Below, one piece after another: positions 1 through 5,660 of a stretch of 6,819 bases of DNA. Origin of the DNA: a bacterium (GTDB lineage: Bacteria; Bacillota; Clostridia; Oscillospirales; Acutalibacteraceae); NCBI GenBank assembly GCA_020626545.1, contig JAHKZS010000255.1, positions 1-6,819 on the forward strand, in the 5' to 3' direction. The notes beneath the pieces were generated by a model. It did no database searches and was not told the origin of the DNA. It worked only from the letters and a program-made list of their open reading frames with translations. Within the stretch, counting starts at the first letter, position 1. The number at the start of each line of letters is the position of its first letter. The translations under genes and the position numbers were made by a program.

Positions 1-1
1 C

Positions 2-238
2 AGCTACTCCATACTCTCGGTGCTCGGCGTGATTGACGAGTACTGCGGTTTCAGAACCGCGGAGCTCGCGGATAAAAGCAAAGAGTCCGAACTTAAAGAA
101 CTCCACCCGGTTCTCAACAATATGAAAATTGTCACAAGCTCGGACGCTCACTATCTCGAGAATATGAAAGAAGCCGAGAACTTTTTAGAACTCGACGAGC
201 TAAGCGCCGAGGCGTTAATTAAATACTTAGACAGTTAA
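2..238 (+). CDS. PHP-domain protein (putative metal-dependent phosphoesterase), C-terminal part
   Basis: The 5' end lies outside the window. The reading frame is open from base 2 to the TAA at 236-238 and gives 78 residues. The visible part reads VLGVIDEYCGFRTAELADKS, then a helical stretch, then VTSSDAHYLENM about 30 residues before the end. The SSDAH box with its Asp and His is the usual C-terminal metal-binding motif of the PHP (polymerase and histidinol phosphatase) family, whose members hydrolyse phosphoesters with bound metals; the exact substrate cannot be read here. Loss of the N-terminus hides the HxH and other metal ligands. The gene is separated from the hydrogenase operon by a terminator and a new promoter, so it is probably transcribed separately. 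From memory, PHP genes recur beside this type of hydrogenase operon in Clostridia, so the link may be functional. Family call fairly sure, role unknown. Confidence 0.72.
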   Translation, partial: SYSILSVLGVIDEYCGFRTAELADKSKESELKELHPVLNNMKIVTSSDAHYLENMKEAENFLELDELSAEALIKYLDS

Positions 239-266
239 AAGATTGGCTAAAACCAATCTTTTTTCT
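237..266 (+). terminator. Rho-independent terminator after the PHP gene
   Basis: A perfect 10-bp stem, AAAAGATTGG (237-246) with CCAATCTTTT (253-262), closes a 6-nt loop (CTAAAA) and runs into TTTTTTCTTTT. The stem begins at the stop codon of the PHP gene. Its A-rich left flank and T-rich right flank could make it work in both directions, but no minus-strand gene ends here. Confidence 0.85.
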
Positions 267-276
267 TTTACGGAAA

Positions 277-309
277 AACAATTGTTAATTAGTTAGTTAC
301 AACTAACTA
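277..309. promoter_or_regulatory. Pair of palindromes upstream of the hydrogenase promoter (candidate operators)
   Basis: Two symmetric sequences lie almost end to end. The first is AACAATTGTT (277-286), a perfect 10-bp palindrome. The second has 9-bp arms, TAGTTAGTT (290-298) and AACTAACTA (301-309), separated by AC. The second is centred about 105 bp upstream of the predicted transcription start, outside the core promoter, a position that would suit an activator or a distal repressor site. There is no T tract, so it is unlikely to be a terminator. The bound protein, if any, is unknown. Confidence 0.45.
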
Positions 310-369
310 TATTGCACTAATTTCACCCAAAATAACCAACGATTTTTATTGAAAAGACCAAAAAAATTA

Positions 370-398
370 TAGACAATCGACATATTATGTGATATAAT
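370..398 (+). promoter_or_regulatory. Sigma-A type promoter for the hydrogenase operon
   Basis: The -35 box TAGACA (370-375) matches the consensus TTGACA at five of six positions. A 17-bp spacer leads to a perfect -10 box TATAAT (393-398). TG at 390-391 with one base before the -10 box makes an extended -10. An A-rich run just upstream (359-368) could act as an UP element. The start site is predicted near 405, giving a 5' UTR of about 65 nt before hndA. This looks like a strong housekeeping promoter, in keeping with a core fermentative enzyme. Confidence 0.85.
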
Positions 399-406
399 AG
401 CTCTAA

Positions 407-416
407 ACGTATACGT
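407..416. promoter_or_regulatory. Perfect 10-bp palindrome at the predicted transcription start
   Basis: ACGTATACGT is fully self-complementary and lies at about +3 to +12 of the predicted transcript. A dimeric repressor bound here would block the promoter. The sequence alone does not name a regulator, and a 10-bp palindrome can occur by chance, so this is a candidate operator only. Confidence 0.35.
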
Positions 417-444
417 GCGCCCAATTTGATTATTCTACGCGCAC
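415..444 (+). other. Short hairpin in the 5' UTR of the hydrogenase operon
   Basis: GTGCGC (415-420) can pair with GCGCAC (439-444) across an 18-nt AT-rich loop. It ends ten bases before the ribosome binding site (455-462), leaving that site free. It could stabilise the mRNA 5' end. Its left arm shares two bases with the palindrome at 407-416. No known riboswitch fold is recognised. Confidence 0.4.
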
Positions 445-469
445 AATATCTTTTAAAGGAGGAAAAACG

Positions 470-967
470 ATGCAAAAGAAAATCAGCAATCTGCCTTTCA
501 AAGGTACACCTGAACAGGAAGCAAAGCTGAAAGAGGTTATCGCTAAATATCAGGATGATCCCGGCGCTGTAATGCCTGTACTTCAGGAAGCGCAGGATAT
601 TTACGGTTACCTTCCGATTGAAGTTCAGACTATGGTTGCGGAAGGACTTAATGTACCGCTCGAGGAAGTTTACGGAGTATCTACATTCTACTCCCAGTTC
701 GCTCTCTCACCCAAGGGTAAGTACAACATTTCGGTATGCTTAGGTACCGCTTGTTATGTAAAGGGCTCGGGTGACATTCTTAACAAGCTCTCCGAAATTC
801 TCGGAATCGAGGCTGAAGAATGTACGGACGACGGATTATTCTCTCTTACAGCCTGCCGTTGCATTGGCGCGTGCGGACTTGCTCCGGTTATTACCGTTAA
901 CGATGATGTTTACGGACGTCTTACTGTAGACGATGTTCCGGGTATTATTGAGAAGTATAAAAACTAA
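470..967 (+). CDS. hndA: NADH-dependent [FeFe]-hydrogenase subunit A (NuoE/HydC-like, [2Fe-2S])
   Basis: Electron-transfer subunit of the bifurcating hydrogenase, homologous to complex I NuoE; cytoplasmic. The 165-residue length matches the family (about 160). The N-terminal helical part contains a family-like stretch, PVLQEAQDIYGYLP (36-49), then EVYGVSTFYSQF (66-77). The C-terminal thioredoxin-like fold carries the [2Fe-2S] ligands C90 and C95 (CLGTAC) and C131 and C135 (CIGACGLAP). An extra C129 sits two residues before C131. The start is set by a strong AAAGGAGG (455-462) seven bases before the ATG. The stop codon overlaps the next start by one base (TAATG), so the following gene is probably translationally coupled. 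By family knowledge its cluster docks near the FMN of HndC and acts as a side electron carrier. It is the first gene of the operon and lies directly behind the promoter at 370-398. Confidence 0.95.
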   Translation: MQKKISNLPFKGTPEQEAKLKEVIAKYQDDPGAVMPVLQEAQDIYGYLPIEVQTMVAEGLNVPLEEVYGVSTFYSQFALSPKGKYNISVCLGTACYVKGSGDILNKLSEILGIEAEECTDDGLFSLTACRCIGACGLAPVITVNDDVYGRLTVDDVPGIIEKYKN

Positions 968-1515
968 TGCGTGAGCTGTCGCTTAATGTAATGGACGTAG
1001 CCCAAAACTCAGTCAGGGCGAAAGCGAGTATCGTTAAAATTACCGTAATCGAAAGCGATAAGGACGATACGCTCTCTATAACGATTGAGGACGACGGCTG
1101 CGGTATGACCGAAGAACAGGTCAATCAGGTAATTGATCCGTTTTTTACTACCAGAACCACTCGAAAGGTCGGGCTGGGTGTTCCCCTGTTTAAGCTTTCG
1201 GCTGAACAGACGGGCGGCTCCTTCGATATTAAATCGAAGGTAAACGAAGGAACTACCACTAAGGCCTCCTACGTTAAAAGCCACGTTGATATGACTCCGC
1301 TAGGAGATATCAACTCCACTATCGAGATTTTGATAAGATGTAACCCCGATATCGACTTTGTGTTTACACATACTACCGATAAAGGAAGCTTTACACTCGA
1401 CACCCGTGAGCTCAAAGAAGTTCTCGGCGATGTAAGTCTTGATACTCCCGACGTTTTGGAATGGATAAAACAATATTTAGAAGAACAAACTCAAATTATT
1501 CTCGGAGGTGTATAG
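967..1515 (+). CDS. Stand-alone GHKL (HATPase_c) ATP-binding protein in the hydrogenase operon
   Basis: A 182-residue protein with a single Bergerat-type ATP-binding fold at about residues 1-105. The N-box reads VMDVAQNSVRAKA (8-20), laid out like the MutL/gyrase pattern ELxxNSxDAxA but with Asp10 where those enzymes have the catalytic Glu. The Mg-binding Asn is N14. Then come the G1 box DDGCGM (42-47), FFTTR (59-63), the G2 box GLGVPLFK (69-76), and GGSF with NEGTT (83-97). The C-terminal 80 residues have no domain I recognise. There is no phospho-acceptor His domain, sensor, receiver or membrane segment, so it is not an ordinary histidine kinase. It starts on the last base of the hndA stop and ends 3 nt before hndB, so it is made together with the hydrogenase. 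Similar genes recur in clostridial hydrogenase operons as I recall, without a settled role; assembly or activity control is inference. Confidence 0.85.
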   Translation: MRELSLNVMDVAQNSVRAKASIVKITVIESDKDDTLSITIEDDGCGMTEEQVNQVIDPFFTTRTTRKVGLGVPLFKLSAEQTGGSFDIKSKVNEGTTTKASYVKSHVDMTPLGDINSTIEILIRCNPDIDFVFTHTTDKGSFTLDTRELKEVLGDVSLDTPDVLEWIKQYLEEQTQIILGGV

Positions 1516-1518
1516 ATA

Positions 1519-1893
1519 ATGAAATCTTTAGCTGAATTACAGGCAATCAGAGAGAGAGCTAAGGCTAATCTCGATCTCAGAAAAGAAAACCCCAACGCCG
1601 CTCGTGTATTAGTTGGTATGGCTACATGCGGAATCGCGGCGGGCGCAAGACCTGTACTCAACGCTTTTACTGAGGAAATCGCTAAGCGCGGACTTACAGA
1701 CAGCGTTACAGTTACTCAGACAGGCTGTATCGGAATTTGTCAGTATGAGCCCGTTGTTGAAATCGAGGTTCCCGGCGAGGAAAAAGTAACATACGTTAAA
1801 ATGACTCCCGAAAAAGCGGTAAAAGTTGTTAACGACCATCTTGTAAATAAAAACGTTGTTACCGAATATACAATCGGCGCTAACACTAAATAA
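1519..1893 (+). CDS. hndB: NADH-dependent [FeFe]-hydrogenase subunit B (thioredoxin-fold [2Fe-2S] ferredoxin-like)
   Basis: A small cytoplasmic subunit of 124 residues. After a helical N-terminus (1-25) comes a thioredoxin-like ferredoxin core: VGMATCGIAAGARPV (32-46) and TGCIGIC (68-74), followed by EPVVEIEV. This resembles the N-terminal domain of HydB/NuoF-type hydrogenase subunits and the HndB subunit of Desulfovibrio. Only three cysteines are present, C37, C70 and C74; the position for a second N-terminal Cys (CxxxxC in HndC) is occupied by the AAGA stretch. The CGIAAGA form is, as I recall, usual for this subfamily, so cluster binding is less certain than in HndA. Its ribosome binding site GGAGG (1504-1508) lies inside the last codons of the ATPase gene, ten bases before the ATG, which favours coupled translation. 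It probably bridges other subunits or adds an electron path; that is inference. Confidence 0.88.
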   Translation: MKSLAELQAIRERAKANLDLRKENPNAARVLVGMATCGIAAGARPVLNAFTEEIAKRGLTDSVTVTQTGCIGICQYEPVVEIEVPGEEKVTYVKMTPEKAVKVVNDHLVNKNVVTEYTIGANTK

Positions 1894-1904
1894 GGAGGGC
1901 AAGA

Positions 1905-3713
1905 ATGTATCGTTCTAATGTACTTGTTTGCGGCGGTACCGGATGTACCTCCTCAAACAGCTTGAAAATTGTTGAGAAGCTCAACGAAGAGCTTAAAGCG
2001 AAAGGACTCGAAAAAGAAGTTAACGTTATTACAACAGGTTGCTTCGGACTTTGCGCGTTAGGCCCGATTATGGTAGTTTACCCCGAGGGAAGCTTCTACT
2101 CAATGGTAAAGGTTGAGGATATTCCCGAAATCGTTGAGGAACATCTCTTAAAAGGCAGAATCGTTACACGTCTTCTCTATCAGGAGACTGTTGAAGATGA
2201 TACTGTTAAATCTCTTAATAAAACCGCTTTCTACGCTAAGCAGAAGCGCGTCGCTTTAAGAAACTGCGGTGTTATTGACCCTGAGAAGATCGACGACTAT
2301 ATCGCTCAGGACGGTTATGCCGCTTTAGGTAAGGTTCTTACCGAAATGAAACCCGAGGAAGTTATCCAGACTGTACTCGACTCAGGCTTGAGAGGACGAG
2401 GCGGCGCGGGCTTCCCCACAGGTTTAAAATGGAGATTCGCGGCGGCTAACGACGCCGATCAGAAATACGTATGCTGTAACGCCGACGAAGGCGACCCGGG
2501 CGCGTTTATGGATCGTTCCGTACTTGAGGGCGACCCCCATACCGTTATCGAGGCTATGGCTATCGCGGGCTACGCTATCGGCGCTTCCAAGGGTTACATA
2601 TACGTTCGTGCCGAGTATCCTATCGCTGTTAAGCGTTTACAGATAGCTATTGACCAGGCTCGCGAGTACGGTCTTTTAGGCGACGATATCTTCGGCACAG
2701 GCTTTAACTTCGACTTACAGCTCCGCTTAGGCGCGGGCGCGTTCGTATGCGGTGAGGAAACTTCGCTTATGACTTCTATCGAGGGTAAGCGCGGCGAGCC
2801 GAGACCTCGTCCTCCTTTCCCCGCTGTTAAAGGTCTTTATCAGAAACCGACTATCTTAAACAACGTAGAAACCTACGCTAATATCACACAGATTATCTTA
2901 AACGGTCCCGAGTGGTTCGCCTCAATGGGTACCGAAAAGAGCAAGGGTACTAAGGTATTCGCTCTCGGCGGTAAGATTAAGCATACAGGTCTTGTAGAAG
3001 TTCCTATGGGTACTACACTTCGTGAAATCGTTGAAGAAATCGGCGGCGGTATTCCCAACGGCAAGAAGTTCAAGGCGGCTCAGACAGGCGGTCCTTCCGG
3101 CGGATGTATTCCTACCGAGCATCTCGATATTCCTATCGACTACGATAACCTCCTCGAAATTGGTTCAATGATGGGTTCAGGCGGACTTATCGTAATGGAT
3201 GAGACAGACTGTATGGTTGACATCGCTAAGTTCTTCCTCGAGTTTACTGTTGACGAGAGCTGCGGTAAATGTACACCCTGCCGTATCGGTACTAAGAGAC
3301 TTCTCGAAATGCTCGAGAAAATCACCAAAGGTCAGGGCACAATGGAAATGCTCGACGAGATGGAAGAGCTGTGCTACTATATTAAAGCTAACTCGCTTTG
3401 CGGACTCGGACAGACAGCTCCGAACCCCGTACTCTCTACCTTACGTTACTTCAAGGACGAGTATATCGCTCATATTAAGGACCACAAGTGTCCCGCGGGC
3501 GTATGTAAAGAGTTGCTCGAGTTTAAGATTGATAAAGATAAATGTATCGGCTGCGGAATGTGCGCGAGAAAGTGTCCTGTTTCTACTATCCATGTTACAG
3601 ATTACACCGCTCCCGGTAAGAAGAAACCCGCTTATGAGATTGACCCGAGCAAGTGCGTTAAGTGCGGCGCTTGTCTTGATACTTGTAAGTTCGGCGCGGT
3701 TTCAAAAGGCTAA
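1905..3713 (+). CDS. hndC: NADH-dependent [FeFe]-hydrogenase subunit C (NuoF/HydB-like FMN flavoprotein)
   Basis: The NAD(P)H-oxidising, FMN-containing subunit where electron bifurcation is thought to occur; 602 residues, close to HydB proteins. Domains in order: thioredoxin-like [2Fe-2S] domain with C9, C14, C46 and C50; NuoF core with the glycine-rich FMN/NAD motif GLRGRGGAGFPTGLKW (161-176), GAGAFVCGEET (276-286) and NNVET (319-323); an SLBB-like segment after that; the NuoF [4Fe-4S] site ESCGKCTPC with C453, C456, C459 and the distal C499; and a C-terminal two-cluster ferredoxin with C547/C550/C553/C557 and C584/C587/C590/C594. Between them, H527, C529 and C534 (HKCPAGVC) may be the metal-binding hinge reported for HydB structures; I recall zinc there but cannot confirm all ligands. 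The start follows TAAGGAGGG (1891-1899) at good spacing, 11 nt after hndB. Whether NADH or NADPH is used cannot be told. Confidence 0.96.
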   Translation: MYRSNVLVCGGTGCTSSNSLKIVEKLNEELKAKGLEKEVNVITTGCFGLCALGPIMVVYPEGSFYSMVKVEDIPEIVEEHLLKGRIVTRLLYQETVEDDTVKSLNKTAFYAKQKRVALRNCGVIDPEKIDDYIAQDGYAALGKVLTEMKPEEVIQTVLDSGLRGRGGAGFPTGLKWRFAAANDADQKYVCCNADEGDPGAFMDRSVLEGDPHTVIEAMAIAGYAIGASKGYIYVRAEYPIAVKRLQIAIDQAREYGLLGDDIFGTGFNFDLQLRLGAGAFVCGEETSLMTSIEGKRGEPRPRPPFPAVKGLYQKPTILNNVETYANITQIILNGPEWFASMGTEKSKGTKVFALGGKIKHTGLVEVPMGTTLREIVEEIGGGIPNGKKFKAAQTGGPSGGCIPTEHLDIPIDYDNLLEIGSMMGSGGLIVMDETDCMVDIAKFFLEFTVDESCGKCTPCRIGTKRLLEMLEKITKGQGTMEMLDEMEELCYYIKANSLCGLGQTAPNPVLSTLRYFKDEYIAHIKDHKCPAGVCKELLEFKIDKDKCIGCGMCARKCPVSTIHVTDYTAPGKKKPAYEIDPSKCVKCGACLDTCKFGAVSKG

Positions 3714-3731
3714 AGAAAGGAGATATTAATA

Positions 3732-5471
3732 ATGGAAATGCTTAACATTAAAATCAACGGCAAGGATTATACCGTTGAAAAAAATACTACTATTCTTGAA
3801 GCCTGTCATAAATTCGGTATCAAAATCCCGACTTTATGTTATCTTAAGGAAATCAACGAAATCGGCGCTTGCCGTATGTGTCTATGTGAAGTTAAGGGCG
3901 CTAGAAGCTTAGTCGCTGCTTGTGTATATCCTATTGACAGAGACGGTACAGAAATCTTCACAAACACTCCCGAAATCCGTAAATACAGAAAAACTAACTT
4001 AGAGCTTCTTCTCTCTAACCACGACAAGAAGTGTCTCTCCTGCCCCAGAAACGATAACTGCGAGCTTCAGCAGCTTTGTCTTGAGTACAAGGTTGACGAG
4101 ACTAAGTTCCAGGGCGAAGAAACTCACTACGAGGAAGATAAGTCAACACTTCACCTCGTTAGAAACAACAACAAATGTATCCTCTGCCGTCGTTGCGTAG
4201 CTGCTTGTAAGAACCAGTACGTATCCGTTATCGGCGCTAACAACAGAGGATTCGATACAGCTATCACCTGCGCTTTCGATAAGGACTTAAACGAAGTATC
4301 CTGCGTAAGCTGCGGTCAGTGTACTGTAGTTTGTCCTACAGGCGCGCTTGTTGAGCGTGACGATACCGCTAAGGTATTCGAGGCTATAGCCGATCCCGCT
4401 AAGCACGTTGTAGTACATACCGCTCCGTCTATCCGCGCTACTTTAGGCGAGTGCTTCGGTATGCCTATCGGAACTAACGTTACAGGCAAGATGACTACTG
4501 CTCTCCATATGCTCGGATTCGACAAGGTATTCGATACCAACTTCGGCGCTGACCTTACAATTATGGAGGAAGGCACAGAGTTTATCGACCGTGTACAGAA
4601 CGGCGGTACTTTACCGATGATTACTTCCTGCTCGCCGGGATGGATTAAGTTCTGCGAGCATTATTATCCCGACCTTATTCCCCACCTCTCAACCTGTAAG
4701 TCACCCCAGCAGATGCAGGGTTCAATGATTAAGTCTTACTACGCTGAGAAAGCGGGTATTGATCCCAAGGATATTGTAGTTGTATCCGTAATGCCCTGCG
4801 TTGCCAAGAAGTTCGAGATTACTCGTGACGATCAGGGACGCGACGGTATGCAGGACAACGACATCTCCATCTCTACAAGAGAGCTCGCTAAGATGATTAA
4901 GACAGCGGGTATTCAGTTCACCGAGCTTGAGGACGGCGAGTTCGATTCCCTTATGGGTATCGGTTCAGGCGCCGGTACAATCTTCGGCGCTTCGGGCGGC
5001 GTTATGGAAGCTGCTTTAAGAACAGTAGCCGACGTACTCACAGGCGAGGACCTCGAGAAGTTCGAGTACACTGAGGTAAGAGGTATGGACGACGTTAAGG
5101 AAGCTACTTACAACGTAGCGGGTATCGACGTTAACGTTGCCGTAACATCAGGTCTTAAGAATGCCGCTAAGCTTCTTGACGACATCAGAGCCGGCAAGTC
5201 CAAGTATCACTTCATCGAAGTAATGTGCTGTCCCGGCGGATGTATCAACGGCGGCGGTCAGCCGATCCAGCCCGGTCATGTAAGAAACTTTGTTGACTTA
5301 CGTGAAAAGAGAGCTGAGGCTCTTTATGATGACGACCGTAACTTACCGTTCAGAAAGTCGCACGATAACCCCGAAATCAAGGCTATCTACGACGAGTATC
5401 TCGAGAAGCCGGGTTCACATAAGGCTCACGAACTCTTACATACTTCCTATGTAGAGCGTAAAAAATATTAA
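3732..5471 (+). CDS. hndD: [FeFe]-hydrogenase catalytic subunit D (group A, bifurcating type)
   Basis: Catalytic subunit that reduces protons to H2 or the reverse; cytoplasmic, 579 residues. Modules: plant-type [2Fe-2S] domain (C36, C47, C50, C64); His-ligated [4Fe-4S] (H97, C101, C104, C110); two-cluster ferredoxin domain (C149/C152/C155/C159 and C191/C194/C197/C201); H-domain with L1 TSCSPGW (298-304), L2 MPCVAKKFE (C356) and L3 MCCPGGCINGGGQP (C500, C504). The layout and length match CpI of C. pasteurianum, with the numbering shifted by one. Proton-path residues corresponding to CpI E279, E282, C299 and S319 are present as E280, E283, C300 and S320. In L1 the position of the CpI ligand C300 is Ser301. 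There is no extra C-terminal [2Fe-2S] domain as in Thermotoga HydA. AAAGGAGAT (3716-3724) favours the first ATG over a second in-frame ATG at 3738. The maturases HydE, HydF and HydG are not in the window. Confidence 0.96.
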   Translation: MEMLNIKINGKDYTVEKNTTILEACHKFGIKIPTLCYLKEINEIGACRMCLCEVKGARSLVAACVYPIDRDGTEIFTNTPEIRKYRKTNLELLLSNHDKKCLSCPRNDNCELQQLCLEYKVDETKFQGEETHYEEDKSTLHLVRNNNKCILCRRCVAACKNQYVSVIGANNRGFDTAITCAFDKDLNEVSCVSCGQCTVVCPTGALVERDDTAKVFEAIADPAKHVVVHTAPSIRATLGECFGMPIGTNVTGKMTTALHMLGFDKVFDTNFGADLTIMEEGTEFIDRVQNGGTLPMITSCSPGWIKFCEHYYPDLIPHLSTCKSPQQMQGSMIKSYYAEKAGIDPKDIVVVSVMPCVAKKFEITRDDQGRDGMQDNDISISTRELAKMIKTAGIQFTELEDGEFDSLMGIGSGAGTIFGASGGVMEAALRTVADVLTGEDLEKFEYTEVRGMDDVKEATYNVAGIDVNVAVTSGLKNAAKLLDDIRAGKSKYHFIEVMCCPGGCINGGGQPIQPGHVRNFVDLREKRAEALYDDDRNLPFRKSHDNPEIKAIYDEYLEKPGSHKAHELLHTSYVERKKY

Positions 5472-5493
5472 TAGCTAAAATAAAGCATAAAGA

Positions 5494-5530
5494 AAGGCGT
5501 TATCCGAAAGGATAGCGCCTTGATTTATTT
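5494..5530. terminator. Terminator of the hydrogenase operon, probably bidirectional
   Basis: A 12-bp stem, AAGGCGTTATCC (5494-5505) with GGATAGCGCCTT (5510-5521), has one T-G wobble and a GAAA tetraloop. A T-rich tail (GATTTATTTACTTTTT) follows on the plus strand. Read on the minus strand the same hairpin is followed by TCTTTATGCTTTATTTT, so it could also stop transcription arriving from the convergent CrtO-like gene. It begins 22 nt after the hndD stop codon. Confidence 0.88.
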
Positions 5531-5568
5531 ACTTTTTATCCGGAACATATAAACACAAAACTTAGAAT

Positions 5569-5619
5569 ATCTTTCGACTATTTCGCAAAAGCGAAATTTG
5601 CTCCGCAACCGCTCAAGAT
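5569..5619. repeat. Intergenic inverted-repeat element, candidate REP/MITE-like sequence
   Basis: Outer arms ATCTT (5569-5573) and AAGAT (5615-5619) enclose a 7-bp hairpin, ATTTCGC (5580-5586) with GCGAAAT (5591-5597) around AAAA, and a small one, TTGC (5598-5601) with GCAA (5605-5608) around TCC. The layout resembles short dispersed intergenic repeats seen in Firmicutes genomes, whose outer ends often read like CTTTCGAC and CGCTCAAGATGACA; that likeness is from memory. No gene lies in the 189 bases between hndD and the next gene. Only one copy is visible here, so repeat status is unproven. Confidence 0.45.
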
Positions 5620-5632
5620 GACATCACTGCCT

Positions 5633-5656
5633 ACTGAGAACTGAGAACTGAGAACT
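5633..5656. repeat. Heptanucleotide tandem repeat, 3.4 copies of ACTGAGA
   Basis: Three exact copies of ACTGAGA (5633-5653) are followed by a partial ACT (5654-5656). The array ends five bases before the stop codon of the minus-strand membrane-protein gene and does not enter it. Copy number may vary between strains through replication slippage. No function is evident. Confidence 0.8.
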
Positions 5657-5660
5657 AAAT

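Noticed and set aside
282..302. Possible Rex (NADH-sensing repressor) site starting with TTGTTAA
   Set aside because: Only the left half fits. After a 4-base gap the right half should be TTAACAA but reads TTAGTTA, and the later TTACAA is too far away. Kept only as a half-site.
290..309. The 9-bp inverted repeat as a second terminator of the PHP gene
   Set aside because: The loop of two bases is too tight, the stem is AT-rich, and no T run follows; a good terminator already exists at 237-266.
1009..1284. A 91-codon open frame on the minus strand opposite the ATPase gene
   Set aside because: No motif, no convincing ribosome binding site, and the plus-strand frame has clear ATP-binding boxes.
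967..1515. Calling the ATPase-fold protein a histidine kinase
   Set aside because: There is no dimerisation/phospho-acceptor His domain, no sensor region and no response regulator nearby; the N-box fits the MutL/gyrase-like layout better.
3199..3729. A 176-codon open frame overlapping the 3' part of hndC in another frame
   Set aside because: The protein is rich in Arg, Ser and Leu without any domain, whereas the hndC frame shows unbroken NuoF and ferredoxin motifs. It is a shadow frame.
3738..3740. Second in-frame ATG as the start of hndD
   Set aside because: It lies 15 bases from the ribosome binding site, while the ATG at 3732 has a better 9-base spacing. Both would give the same domains.
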